From CAZWDO01 sp964632485 [NCBI: uncultured bacterium] (GTDB lineage: Bacteria; JAGOEH01): a DNA stretch of 29,421 nucleotides. Location: positions 28,519 to 57,939 of the forward strand of contig CAZWDO010000003.1 of NCBI GenBank assembly GCA_964632485.1, read 5' to 3'. Of this stretch, positions 1 to 8,668 are shown in pieces. The first letter of the stretch is position 1. Each line of letters opens with the position of its first letter. Both the position numbers and the translations under genes were made by a program. A model generated the notes under the pieces. The model made no database searches, was not told the DNA's origin, and was given only the letters and a program-made list of their open reading frames with translations.

Positions 1-465
1 ATCGGTTATGAACAGGATCGGCGTTGGTATCAGATTGGGACGGAGTGGCGGTGGCATTTTTTACAAAGTGAAGCGCCTTTGCGCTATCGATACCGGAACC
101 TGTTTTCGCCATCCTGGGCTTTTTTCGGCGGTGTTAAATTTAATTATTATTATCATGCCTTAATTTTCCGCATACTGCAAGTCAAGCAAACTTTTTGGGA
201 AGAAGATCAGATTAATTTTGCCCGGCATGGGCTTGGAGCTGCCTGGGGTCTTGGATTTTTTAAAGTCTTCGATATCGGCTTTGGCATCCCGGTTGGTATC
301 CAGTTTTGCGCCTGGTACCACCAGGTATCCAGTCGCGCCTCAAAGGCAAATTTTCAATATTATGACGGCGTGGATTTTTTCGATCGCAGTGATCCTCTGC
401 CTCGTACTGCTTCTGAATCTTATCTCCAGTTTCAGCTTTCCTTTATGATTCTGAGTATTAAGTGA
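1..465 (+). CDS. Outer-membrane beta-barrel protein, C-terminal part (cut by window edge)
   Basis: The frame is open from base 1 to the TGA at 463-465, so the first about 154 visible codons are the C-terminal end of a longer gene that begins outside the window. The apparent TTG start at 79 is internal and should be ignored. The protein shows alternating hydrophobic and polar residues with many Tyr, Phe and Trp (for example FNYYYHALIFRILQ and YLQFQLSFMIL), which is the pattern of transmembrane beta strands. It does not end in the usual aromatic residue but in SIK. No family could be named. It converges on the minus-strand barrel gene ending at 612, and the two may share the weak dyad between them. 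Barrel character is inferred from composition and strand periodicity only. Confidence 0.6.
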   Translation: MGYEQDRRWYQIGTEWRWHFLQSEAPLRYRYRNLFSPSWAFFGGVKFNYYYHALIFRILQVKQTFWEEDQINFARHGLGAAWGLGFFKVFDIGFGIPVGIQFCAWYHQVSSRASKANFQYYDGVDFFDRSDPLPRTASESYLQFQLSFMILSIK

Positions 466-499
466 TGAGTATTTTGACGACGATTTAGTCTTTAATCAG

Positions 500-540
500 T
501 TGCTAAAATCTAGCCATCAATTGAATAGCAGAGTTAGCAA
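500..540. repeat. 7-bp inverted repeat between convergent genes, possible weak bidirectional terminator
   Basis: TTGCTAA at 500-506 and TTAGCAA at 534-540 are perfect inverted arms around a 27-nt loop. It lies in the 146-bp gap between a plus-strand gene ending at 465 and a minus-strand gene ending at 612. The loop is long and no clear T-run follows on either strand, so terminator function is only a possibility. Confidence 0.25.
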
Positions 541-611
541 ATGTTATATGTCATAATTAAAACTTGTGGCAAAATAAATATTATAGTATCGAATTGAGAT
601 GTAAGACTGTT

Positions 612-1604
612 TCAATGGGATTGCAAGCGAAGTCCGAGCAGCGCCTGAAAACCGCCGATTGCTTTGGCATCCGCACCTAATTTGTCCCGGAAATATCCAG
701 CCTTGCCATAAACTGCAAGTATCGGAGTGAGTTCACAATCAGTTTTTATGTAAATAAAATTCTCGCTATCAAGTGGTGAATAGAAAAGGTCATCGATGGA
801 TGATGAACGGGTGAAATGGCGGAAATAAAAATCGGCATAGGCGAAAACCGACCATTTATTCCCGAGTAGAATTCCCGCCAGAACTTTAAAATTTTGTTCA
901 TACGAAGGGAATGATGTGATAAGCGATTCATGGTATAATCCGTTATAGTCGAATCTAAATTCAAACGCGCCGGAATATCCGACGTTCAGATGTAAACCCG
1001 GGCGCCATCCTTTATTTTTTTTTGAAAGAAATTGAATCTGGAACCGTTCGGCTGAAACTCCACCTCCCAGTGTAAACTGGTTGAACCGATGAAATAGCGT
1101 GTATTGGATTGAGATAATATCCAAAGTGTTTGGATTCGCATTGTCAATGGATCGGTATGCATATTGCCCATGGACCAATTGCTGAAACTTTTCCCCGTTA
1201 TAATAATAGTCTCCTTGCGCCTGGTTTATTGCTGCATTGATTTTGAGGTTTCCATAATGGAAGAATTGACCTTGCCGACTTAGACTCACAAAAATTGTCC
1301 TGTCTTCTTTCAATCGGCGCGACACATTCCCTGAAATTTGGTAAGTAATTAATCGATCCGCTGAGTTGAACCCATATTGGACCGGAGTGATCCTTATTTT
1401 TCCTTGATAATCATTCGGATCATCGCGATAAAACGCATGGAAAAGAGCATCGAATCGGCATAATAAGCGAAATTTATCCGTTTCCCATGGATTATCTGAG
1501 CGGTAGAATCCCCATTCATTTTGGAGACTCAACCGGGTTTTCAGCGCGAAAACGGGGTGAACAAGGCCCAGTAGTGCCAAGAAAAAAAAGATGAATTTGT
1601 TCAT
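612..1604 (-). CDS. Outer-membrane beta-barrel protein, 330 aa
   Basis: The protein starts with a signal peptide (MNKFIFFFLALLGLVHPVFA, cleavage near residue 20). It then consists of alternating aromatic and polar strands to the C-terminus (GLRLQSH), consistent with an outer-membrane barrel of perhaps 14-16 strands. No conserved enzyme motif is visible and no family is recognised. It is the last gene of the five-gene operon that also encodes a histidine kinase and a sigma54 regulator. Its ATG overlaps the stop of the preceding gene (ATGA at 1601-1604) and has no Shine-Dalgarno sequence of its own, so translation is probably coupled. Its job may be linked to the signal sensed by the kinase, but that is inference from position. 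Confidence 0.75.
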   Translation of the reverse strand: MNKFIFFFLALLGLVHPVFALKTRLSLQNEWGFYRSDNPWETDKFRLLCRFDALFHAFYRDDPNDYQGKIRITPVQYGFNSADRLITYQISGNVSRRLKEDRTIFVSLSRQGQFFHYGNLKINAAINQAQGDYYYNGEKFQQLVHGQYAYRSIDNANPNTLDIISIQYTLFHRFNQFTLGGGVSAERFQIQFLSKKNKGWRPGLHLNVGYSGAFEFRFDYNGLYHESLITSFPSYEQNFKVLAGILLGNKWSVFAYADFYFRHFTRSSSIDDLFYSPLDSENFIYIKTDCELTPILAVYGKAGYFRDKLGADAKAIGGFQALLGLRLQSH

Positions 1605-2569
1605 GGAAGCTTTTGCTGAATCCGGGCGCGGTATTGTTCCAACAAGAGTATCGTTTGCGTGATTAATAACAGGTATTCTTCCGGATCAATATGTTCGCCA
1701 GATGATTTTTTGAGGATTTCGGCTGTTTGCTGCATGGGATAGGAGGTCTGAATATCCAATTGATTTACCAGGAGTCTGAGGGAATGAGCGTTTTTGTCAA
1801 AAAAACCGCCTACTTCTGTTGTCGATGGATCGTTATGAGTGTCATCCGCATAGACCTGATCGGAAGTTTTATTCTGATATAGCGGTGTATAATTAAGATT
1901 GCGTTCCAACTCGATATCCTCGAGAAAGGCAAATTTTTTTTGCTGAAGTTTACGCCAGGCAGTTAACTCATGATGAGACTGCTCCAAGATATGAATATTG
2001 GAATCAATCTCATTCAGGGCTCCCTGGACATAGTCTATATAGATACAATTTTCAAATGTTTGAGATGAATCTAATTTGGGAAGATTTTTAATGCGATCCC
2101 AATCAAAGCTGAGTTGAAGTACTGACGGTAAGCAGGTCAATCGGATTTCGGTTAGTTCAGTGATTTGAATTTGAAGCTCTGCTTTTTGTTGAGCCGAACG
2201 GGTTTTATTAATCTGATCTTCCAACGAGTCGATTATTCCTGCATAGAGAATGTTGAGCTTTTCCCGGTTTAATTGCAAGCTGTCACTGAGTATTTGATAT
2301 TCCCTGGCGGTTTGTTTAATGTGGCGTGAGATATCGAGGCTATTTGCCATTAATTCGCGAACCTCTCGGTTGCTGTTGTGGGATTCATTTTTAGTGTGTT
2401 CTATTTCCAGGTTGGTTTGATCCAGAATCTGGTAAAGAGAATCGAGATGAATTTGCATTAAATGGGCCTGATTTTGTTGTCGGCTAATGGTTTTTTCTAA
2501 TATAATTGGTCTTTGCGCAAAGAGAGTAGATGAACAAAAAAGGAGGATAAAGGAAAATTTTTTAATCAT
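1601..2569 (-). CDS. Secreted or periplasmic coiled-coil protein, 322 aa, unknown function
   Basis: A signal peptide (MIKKFSFILLFCSSTLFAQ) precedes a mature part dominated by charged helical heptads. Roughly residues 25-150 and 190-225 are rich in Gln, Glu, Leu and Lys and should form long coiled coils. The C-terminal 60 residues are also helical (TQTILLLEQYRARIQQKL). Three cysteines in the mature part could form a disulfide. No family was recognised. The start ATG overlaps the TAA of the response-regulator gene by one base (TAATG at 2567-2571), and its own stop overlaps the next barrel gene, so it is translated as part of the sensor operon. A periplasmic adaptor between the barrels and the kinase is a plausible but unproven role. 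Confidence 0.75.
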   Translation of the reverse strand: MIKKFSFILLFCSSTLFAQRPIILEKTISRQQNQAHLMQIHLDSLYQILDQTNLEIEHTKNESHNSNREVRELMANSLDISRHIKQTAREYQILSDSLQLNREKLNILYAGIIDSLEDQINKTRSAQQKAELQIQITELTEIRLTCLPSVLQLSFDWDRIKNLPKLDSSQTFENCIYIDYVQGALNEIDSNIHILEQSHHELTAWRKLQQKKFAFLEDIELERNLNYTPLYQNKTSDQVYADDTHNDPSTTEVGGFFDKNAHSLRLLVNQLDIQTSYPMQQTAEILKKSSGEHIDPEEYLLLITQTILLLEQYRARIQQKLP

Positions 2570-3960
2570 TATATCAGTCCGAATTTTTCGAGTTTATAAT
2601 AGAGGGCGCTGGTTCGGATACTCAGGGTTTTAGCCGCGCGATTTTTATTGCCCCCTGTTTTTTTCAGAGCTTTTTCAATCAGTTGTTTTTCGAATTGGAA
2701 CAGAGCGTCATCAAGAGGGGTTGAATCGTCCGGGAAAGCGGGGGATGAAAGGGTAGGTGGACATAATTGACGACAGGTTAATTCATAGGAAAGTTCAGAT
2801 CCTGGAGAAATTACATACAATCGTTCGATCATATTCTGCAATTCACGCACATTACCCGGCCATGTGTAGTTTTGCAGGAGCTCCATTACCTGAGAGGTGA
2901 TTTTTTTTTGACGTTCGGGGCGGGTACCCGCGAGGTGAGTTAAAAAATAGCGCACCAGAATGGAAATATCCTCGATGCGTTCGCGCAAGGGTGGGATATC
3001 TATGGGAATTACGCAAATGCGATAATAGAGGTCTTGCCGGAATTTTCCGTCTGCCACTTCCTGCTGCAGGCGGCGGTTCGTAGCGAAAATCATACGTACA
3101 TCGACACTGAGAGTTTTTTCGCCGCCTACACGTTCAAATTCTTGTTCCTGTAATACACGCAGTAGTTTGACTTGCATCAGGGGTGAAATATCGCCGATTT
3201 CGTCAAGAAAAAGTGTTCCTTGGTGCGCTAATTCAAAGCGACCTTTGCGGGCTTTTATTGCTCCCGTAAAGGCGCCTTTTTCATGGCCAAACAATTCGCT
3301 TTCCAATAAATTGTCGTTCAGCGCGGCGCAATTAACCCGAATGAAGGGTTGGTGATTCCGATGGCTGTGATGGTGTATCGCCCGCGCCACCAGCTCCTTG
3401 CCGGTACCGCTCTCTCCCTGTATCAATACTGAACTATCTTCCTCAGCTACCGTGTTGATCATGCGGAAAACTCGTTGCATCCCCTCTGATTGTCCAATAA
3501 GTTCCTGACTGAATAAAGCTAAATCTTCCTCTAATAATCGATTTTTTTCCTGGAGGGCTAACAGTCTCCGGTCCTGGTTCAATTTTTCACTGATTTTACG
3601 GACCCGTACTCGTAATTCATCCGGCGAAAAGGGTTTGGTTAAAAAATCAATGGCGCCCAGTTTCATGGCTTCGATCGCTGATTCAATCGTGGCATAGGCG
3701 CTGATTAGTAGTGTTTCTGTATTCGGTGATACTCTTTTGATTTCTTTCATCAGGTGAATACCATCGAAGGGCTCCATACGTAAATCGCTGATTACAATAA
3801 AGATAGGGTGGGAATTAAAAAAATCCAGGGCTTTTTGGGGATTGCCGAAACTATATACTGTATAGCCTTCCCGTCTTAAAGAGACTTCCATGCCCATACG
3901 CATGGTGTCATTATCCTCGACTATCAGAATTTCAAAATCAGCAGCTTGTTTTTTGTCCAT
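2569..3960 (-). CDS. NtrC-family sigma54-dependent response regulator
   Basis: This is a complete activator of about 463 residues. It has an N-terminal receiver domain (about 10-125), an AAA+ sigma54-interaction domain (about 155-390) and a C-terminal Fis-type helix-turn-helix (about 430-463). In the numbering from the upstream TTG, visible key residues are the acidic pocket E16/D17, phospho-acceptor D60 in VISDLRM, K110 in LTKPF, Walker A GESGTGKE (183-190), the sigma54-contacting loop GAFTGA (230-235) and Walker B LFLDEIGD. It should bind enhancer DNA and drive open-complex formation by sigma54 RNA polymerase after phosphorylation by the kinase encoded just upstream. The ATG at 3960 is preferred because it forms a TGATG overlap with the kinase stop and follows AGGAAA; a TTG one codon earlier is possible. 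Likely targets are the two sigma54-type promoters in this window. Confidence 0.95.
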   Translation of the reverse strand: MDKKQAADFEILIVEDNDTMRMGMEVSLRREGYTVYSFGNPQKALDFFNSHPIFIVISDLRMEPFDGIHLMKEIKRVSPNTETLLISAYATIESAIEAMKLGAIDFLTKPFSPDELRVRVRKISEKLNQDRRLLALQEKNRLLEEDLALFSQELIGQSEGMQRVFRMINTVAEEDSSVLIQGESGTGKELVARAIHHHSHRNHQPFIRVNCAALNDNLLESELFGHEKGAFTGAIKARKGRFELAHQGTLFLDEIGDISPLMQVKLLRVLQEQEFERVGGEKTLSVDVRMIFATNRRLQQEVADGKFRQDLYYRICVIPIDIPPLRERIEDISILVRYFLTHLAGTRPERQKKITSQVMELLQNYTWPGNVRELQNMIERLYVISPGSELSYELTCRQLCPPTLSSPAFPDDSTPLDDALFQFEKQLIEKALKKTGGNKNRAAKTLSIRTSALYYKLEKFGLI

Positions 3961-5339
3961 CAATCGTTTCCTGTTGTCATATTATTGGTGATCACAAATA
4001 CAGATCCCCCATCGGGATTTTTTTCGATGGTTATGGCGGCCTGATTCTCAAAACAGAGTTTTTTGCAAATCGACAAGCCAAGCCCAGTGCCCTCAATCCG
4101 GGTGGTAAAAAATGGATTAAAAATTTTTTCCAGTAAGGGTTCCGGTACCCCTGGGCCGTTATCAGCTATACGTATCTGAATATTTAGGTTGCTTTTTGCG
4201 GCGCTGAAACAGATTTTGCCGGATTCCGCCATCGCTTGAATAGAATTTGTTACCAGATTCAACAGAATTTGACGAAAATGGTTCCCATCGAAATCAATCA
4301 TCAAAGATGAGTCGATATAATTCTCATACGCAATTTGTTTTTGTTGTAATTCAATATTCATCATCTGGCGCACTTCTTCGACAGTATCATAGACATTTAC
4401 GTTTCCGGGTTGTGCCGGCATCGGCCGACTGTAGTTCAAGAAGGCTGTAATCAGGCATTTCATGCCGCTGATTTCGTCTAACACTTTTTGAATATAGGTT
4501 ATATTCTTGTTGTCGGTTTGTAAATCTTCTCGTATCAGGCCGGCTAAAAGTTCCATTCCTCCTAAGGGATTTCGAATTTCATGAGCAATTTGGGCCAGCA
4601 TTTCCTCTTTCTCCGACTGATGATGGATCAATTGGAGCCGCATCCGGTCCAGAGTGTTTGCCAGGATATTGAACTCCCCGCGTACATGTTGTGGGACTTG
4701 GGACTGAAATTGTCCGTTCCCGATTTTTTCGCTGAATTGCGCCAATAGGTTAACTGGTTGGATAATCAAGCGGGCCAGGAGGTAACTTCCGGCAAAAACC
4801 AGTACCAGTCCACCGCCACCGATGGCGGCAAAAATCCAGGCAAGGAATTCAATTTCGTTTAACCGCGCGGCATTTTCCTGGATTGCCAGCCAATATTCAT
4901 CGCTTAAGCGATAAAATCCCCACATATACCATAAGCTATCTTTGCCTTTAAATGGAAGGGTTGTAAAGATCCCATCCCGGTTCATGGTGAGGATATCACG
5001 CTTATGCATCCGCAAATCCGGCTCTTCCATCGCTTTCAATGCGGCGCTGTCCGCGCGGATAATTATTCGCAAATCCTGATCAAAAATAAGTAAATCGGGA
5101 TTATTAATCCGTGTTGTAATCGTCACAAACCGTTCCCGGTAATACTTCAATCCGCGATTTTCCACCGATCCGCTCATTAAATAGGGTAAGTATTTCACTT
5201 CAATCATGGCCGCTACTAATTTTAAATTAGTAGCGATTTGAGATTGGAGTTGGTTAAGATAAATTTTCCGGATTGTGTAATAGCTCAGGAGCGAGATAAT
5301 GGCGATTAACAATACCATGATGCAGGAGAAGAGAATCAT
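3960..5339 (-). CDS. Membrane sensor histidine kinase, partner of the adjacent sigma54 regulator
   Basis: The order is TM helix (about 1-25), a roughly 140-residue extracytoplasmic domain that looks PAS/Cache-like (IFDQDLRIIIRAD; WYMWGFYRLSDEYWLAIQE), TM helix 2 (about 166-190), HAMP (about 188-240), HisKA with phospho-acceptor H253 in AHEIRNPLGG, and HATPase. The HATPase shows the N-box around N365, DNGPG (393-397) and GTGLGLS (417-423). It should autophosphorylate and pass the phosphate to D60 of the response regulator, whose gene overlaps its stop. Coordinates use the first ATG, but this ATG has no Shine-Dalgarno. A strong AAGGAGA at 5379-5385 lies 6 nt before an in-frame CTG (5370-5372), which would add 11 residues including a basic RPR before the first TM helix. 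That longer start is likely the true one. Confidence 0.92.
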   Translation of the reverse strand: MILFSCIMVLLIAIISLLSYYTIRKIYLNQLQSQIATNLKLVAAMIEVKYLPYLMSGSVENRGLKYYRERFVTITTRINNPDLLIFDQDLRIIIRADSAALKAMEEPDLRMHKRDILTMNRDGIFTTLPFKGKDSLWYMWGFYRLSDEYWLAIQENAARLNEIEFLAWIFAAIGGGGLVLVFAGSYLLARLIIQPVNLLAQFSEKIGNGQFQSQVPQHVRGEFNILANTLDRMRLQLIHHQSEKEEMLAQIAHEIRNPLGGMELLAGLIREDLQTDNKNITYIQKVLDEISGMKCLITAFLNYSRPMPAQPGNVNVYDTVEEVRQMMNIELQQKQIAYENYIDSSLMIDFDGNHFRQILLNLVTNSIQAMAESGKICFSAAKSNLNIQIRIADNGPGVPEPLLEKIFNPFFTTRIEGTGLGLSICKKLCFENQAAITIEKNPDGGSVFVITNNMTTGND

Positions 5340-5378
5340 AATATAGATTTTAAATGAGATTCGGGGTCGCAGCAGTTG

Positions 5379-5385
5379 TCTCCTT
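5379..5385 (-). promoter_or_regulatory. Shine-Dalgarno pointing to a CTG start of the histidine kinase
   Basis: On the minus strand AAGGAGA follows directly after the TAA (5388-5390) of the upstream barrel gene and precedes two in-frame CTG codons (5373-5375 and 5370-5372). The frame is open from this TAA into the kinase. The first ATG (5337-5339) is 40 nt further on with only AT-rich sequence before it. The spacing favours initiation at the second CTG. Confidence 0.5.
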
Positions 5386-5387
5386 GC

Positions 5388-7190
5388 TTAAAGATAGATA
5401 CGGAATCCCAGCCACCATTGAGCGATTCGGAATTCGTTGTTTAAATCGGGTTCAAAAAGGGCATTGACTTTAAATTGCGGAGTAATCGCAATCTCGAAAT
5501 TTGCGAAAAGGTCTGTGTGTTCATCCGTCATGTTCCGGGTGGGTTCGCGATATCGCTCTCCAAATTGTTCTGTTCTTGTAATCTTCCGGTTTTCGATCCG
5601 TTCGCGAAAAGTGTACCAGGCGGTCGTTTGATCCTCAATTTTCCATTCTTTGAGTGATTTGTTCAAACCCAGATCCAATCTGTAGTTTTTTGTGATTTGA
5701 AAGCTCAAGATGATGGGTAATTGGTATTCCCAACAATTTGACTGATATTGCCACTCGAGTTTTTTATCTTCTGTAAGTTGGCTTTGATAGGTCGAACTGT
5801 CTTTTTTTTCTTCATAATCATTATAATATCGATTGAAATAATAGGATGCCTGTGAAGATTGAACGGGTTCCATCATATTGATTTTCGTTAGGGAATAGGA
5901 GTAATAAAGACCGACTGACAAGGTTGCCTTTGCGGATAGTTGGCGGTTCAGACTGATCATAACTTGGTGTAGGTTCTGCTTTTTAGTTCCGTCTCCCTGA
6001 CGGATATCATGGGTTTTTGACCATGAAAGATAATCAGATGAGTGTAGATTATATTCCCAGCTTCCCTGATAGAACGATGTATCCAGGATAGTCGAATGGT
6101 TAGTTAAATCGCGGCTGATTTGCCGATAGGTATAAAATGCGCGCAAGTACATATCCGGCCGAAACTGATTGGAATAGTTAATGCTCAGGTATTCGCTATG
6201 CCCGTCATGTTGCCAAATCTGATCGGTATGTGAGCAATACAGGGATCGGTAGAAATTTTGAGTGTTTTCTCTATTTTCATAATAATAAAAAGAAGAATCA
6301 CGATATTGAAAATTTTGGTCGGTTTTTCCGGCAAGATAACCCACTTTCAGACCCAGTTGAACACTTGAATCGGGGGCGAATTGAATACCCCCGGCTAAAT
6401 CGCTATGATGGTAGTCTGAATTTTTTTCCTGATAATAGTAGTAACTGTTAATATATTCATTTTGTGGAAAATACTCTCCTCGAGTGGCATTCAGGTAATT
6501 ACCTTCTCTACTGTGGGTTACGCCGCTGAAACTCAAACCCGTCGAAAAGCGGGGAGAGAATTTCCAGGCCGCAGTAAATGTGTATTTAAATCCGCGGGTG
6601 AACATCTCGTCTTCTCCCGACGCGCGATCAATAACTGGAATATCGATATCGTTGATATCATCGTATTCTGCATTTTTAGCCCCATAATAAATCCATGCCG
6701 GCAAAGAATAGAATTGTTCGTTCTTGCGGATCAATTGAAATTCAGCGGCGAATTGCAGTCTCGATAAACTCAGGGGGAAGGGACGCCCTATTAAGGCCAA
6801 GGTCAGAAACGGTTGTGGCTCGCTTCGGGTTTCAACTGCCCATTGGGGATTATAATAGATTAATGGACTGTAATAATCATAAGTCCCGTAATTGAGCCCA
6901 TAATCGCGAACAATAGCCGACTCGGTTCGATCTCCCCGCATATCCGCATAGATAAGTAAATTGTTTGTGTCCAGATCGACAATAGATGCAGGATTTAGCC
7001 AAATGCTAAGGAAAGGGTCTTTTACTAATCCTGGCATTACATTGTTGAATTGATGGATACCATAGGGATTCAGATAGAAGGAGTTGAAATAGATATCCGA
7101 TTCTTCGAAGCTTTTTTCCAGGGATCGCTGGTCCCAGTATTGGCCCCACAACAAAACCGGCGCTACCATTATTAAAAGTAAGCGTTTCAT
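5388..7190 (-). CDS. Outer-membrane beta-barrel protein, 600 aa, first gene of the sensor operon
   Basis: A signal peptide (MKRLLLIMVAPVLLWGQ) is followed by an N-terminal segment with DPFLSIWLNPASIV. This resembles the NPAxL segment near the start of PorV/FadL-type barrels. The rest is a large Tyr-rich barrel (repeated YYYY, alternating strands) ending in WWLGFRIYL with a terminal aromatic strand. The Shine-Dalgarno GAGGGTG precedes the ATG with good spacing. It heads the operon barrel - kinase - sigma54 regulator - coiled coil - barrel; only 12-15 nt separate its stop from the probable kinase start. The 71-bp gap to the serpin stop carries the serpin terminator, and I see no clear promoter consensus there. 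Substrate and exact family are unknown; a channel or a surface sensor for the kinase are both possible. Confidence 0.8.
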   Translation of the reverse strand: MKRLLLIMVAPVLLWGQYWDQRSLEKSFEESDIYFNSFYLNPYGIHQFNNVMPGLVKDPFLSIWLNPASIVDLDTNNLLIYADMRGDRTESAIVRDYGLNYGTYDYYSPLIYYNPQWAVETRSEPQPFLTLALIGRPFPLSLSRLQFAAEFQLIRKNEQFYSLPAWIYYGAKNAEYDDINDIDIPVIDRASGEDEMFTRGFKYTFTAAWKFSPRFSTGLSFSGVTHSREGNYLNATRGEYFPQNEYINSYYYYQEKNSDYHHSDLAGGIQFAPDSSVQLGLKVGYLAGKTDQNFQYRDSSFYYYENRENTQNFYRSLYCSHTDQIWQHDGHSEYLSINYSNQFRPDMYLRAFYTYRQISRDLTNHSTILDTSFYQGSWEYNLHSSDYLSWSKTHDIRQGDGTKKQNLHQVMISLNRQLSAKATLSVGLYYSYSLTKINMMEPVQSSQASYYFNRYYNDYEEKKDSSTYQSQLTEDKKLEWQYQSNCWEYQLPIILSFQITKNYRLDLGLNKSLKEWKIEDQTTAWYTFRERIENRKITRTEQFGERYREPTRNMTDEHTDLFANFEIAITPQFKVNALFEPDLNNEFRIAQWWLGFRIYL

Positions 7191-7249
7191 ATCACCCTCG
7201 CATTGTTGAGTTACATAGATTTTCGATGGGCATCCTGTTTTAATCTCGC

Positions 7250-7273
7250 AAAAAAAACTGATTATTCAGTTTT
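7250..7273 (-). terminator. AT-rich intrinsic terminator overlapping the serpin stop codon
   Basis: Read on the minus strand, AAAACTGA and TCAGTTTT form a perfect 8-bp stem around the 4-nt loop ATAA and run directly into a T-tract (8 T in total). The loop contains the serpin TAA stop. The stem is AT-rich, so it may be weak, but the T-tract is well placed. It separates the serpin from the barrel gene that heads the sensor operon. Confidence 0.5.
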
Positions 7274-8500
7274 AACGTCACCGATTTTCCCGATAAAGAG
7301 AATCGATTGCGTATGTGATTCATGGATCACAAAAAGAAAGGGGCGATTGACCACCATTGAAAACTGTTCCTGTGGAGGCATGCTGGTAACTTCAAAACTT
7401 ATGGATGTTACAGCGGCGGCTTCAGCGCCTTCTTCATCAACTTCTATAAACGTTTTGTGTTTGACTTCGCTGATAAAGATTTTTTCATCTGTGATGTTGC
7501 TGAAATTAGCCGTGATGGGATTGAAAGCGGCCTGCATTCCGAGGGCTTGTAAAATGTCATTCAACTGGATTTCATATTCCAGCTTGAATTTCGGCAGATA
7601 AAGAGTTCCTGAATCGGGTTCCATTCTGTCGAGCATCGATTGCCAGGTTAAACCATCCAGTTCATTGATCAAGTCAGCGAGATTTTCTCCATCTGTGGGC
7701 AAAACTACTGTCATTCGAAAAAGAGAGTCGCCATACGGGAGATCAATGGCTTGAAACTGATCATTTTTGTAGTAATCAAAAAGGTTTTTCTGGATCATCA
7801 TCCGGCAGGGAGTATTGCCGTTCGACGCCGATTGAAAATTGCCGTTATATGTTTGTTCATGATTGAACTGATAGCTCCACTCTCCTTTAAAGTAAATTGC
7901 ATTGATCAAAAACATAATAACCATCGGGTCGATTTCGTCGATGATGGTATCTATTTTATCATGAGTTTTGTTGGCAACCCATTGATTAATAATATCTTTT
8001 GCGCTAGAAAGGTTGAAGTTGAGGGAGTGAACCTCTGCCTGGTACCAGGTTTGATTAACGGACAGAAAATCGGGTTTAATGGAGAAGCCCTCTTGATACC
8101 AAATTGAATTGGCGATTTCGAAGATGACTTTGGAATCAAGTTCCATCAGGAAAGTGATCAGACTTAAATACGCCTGGTTAATTTCATCCAAAGTAAGATC
8201 GTTCATTTTTATCATTTGCTGCATTTCTGCCAGGGTTTCTCCTGCTGCGCCGTTTAATGCCATTCCCAATGCTAAAGAAACACTTAACGGAGAGATAAAA
8301 ATGTTCACGCTGCTATCCGCTTTGTTGATTTTACTAAAAAGTTCAAATCCGAAGGTATTATCGGTGTTGATGATTTGGTTTTCGGCCGCGCTCATTTGCC
8401 GTAGGTCACGGTTTTTGATCTTATGATTTTCTTCAGTATCCGAACATGTTACGCTCAGTAATAAAAATGAAACGCCAATTAGTAGCATCCAACTACGCAT
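7262..8500 (-). CDS. Serpin-family protease inhibitor, exported
   Basis: This is a full-length serpin of 412 residues. It has the breach and shutter motifs FISPLSVSLALGMALNGA and LINAIYFKGEW, the hinge EEGAEAAAV (356-364), and the C-terminal signature VVNRPFLFVIHE. Aligning the hinge with antitrypsin places the reactive bond at T372-S373, followed by M-P-P, in register with the P3'-P4' prolines. The alanine-rich hinge argues for a true inhibitor that inserts its loop. The N-terminus is a signal peptide with a cysteine at 19 (LLLSVTCSD). This could be a lipoprotein anchor, although Thr before Cys is not a canonical lipobox. The Shine-Dalgarno AAGGAGT lies 8 nt before the ATG. The gene appears monocistronic, with a sigma54-type promoter upstream and a terminator at its stop. 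The target protease is unknown. Confidence 0.95.
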   Translation of the reverse strand: MRSWMLLIGVSFLLLSVTCSDTEENHKIKNRDLRQMSAAENQIINTDNTFGFELFSKINKADSSVNIFISPLSVSLALGMALNGAAGETLAEMQQMIKMNDLTLDEINQAYLSLITFLMELDSKVIFEIANSIWYQEGFSIKPDFLSVNQTWYQAEVHSLNFNLSSAKDIINQWVANKTHDKIDTIIDEIDPMVIMFLINAIYFKGEWSYQFNHEQTYNGNFQSASNGNTPCRMMIQKNLFDYYKNDQFQAIDLPYGDSLFRMTVVLPTDGENLADLINELDGLTWQSMLDRMEPDSGTLYLPKFKLEYEIQLNDILQALGMQAAFNPITANFSNITDEKIFISEVKHKTFIEVDEEGAEAAAVTSISFEVTSMPPQEQFSMVVNRPFLFVIHESHTQSILFIGKIGDVKTE

Positions 8501-8543
8501 AGATAGACTCCTTAGTTTAAGTGGTGAGTTTTGCCTTTAATTG

Positions 8544-8560
8544 TTGCAAAATTCATGCCA
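8544..8560 (-). promoter_or_regulatory. Sigma54 (-24/-12) promoter of the serpin gene
   Basis: The minus strand reads TGGCATGAATTTTGCAA, which matches the sigma54 consensus TGGCAC-N5-TTGCA at nearly every position and has exactly 10 nt between the GG and GC pairs. The expected transcription start near 8534 leaves a leader of about 35 nt with a good Shine-Dalgarno before the serpin ATG at 8500. An NtrC-type activator is encoded about 5 kb away on the same strand. Confidence 0.75.
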
Positions 8561-8668
8561 CCTGAAATTAGATTTTCCGCATAACGACTCCTGTCCGCTA
8601 ACATCTCCCCTTGCAATCTATTTATTAATATACGCAAAAGTTAAGTAAAAGCAAAGTGTTATTAACTC

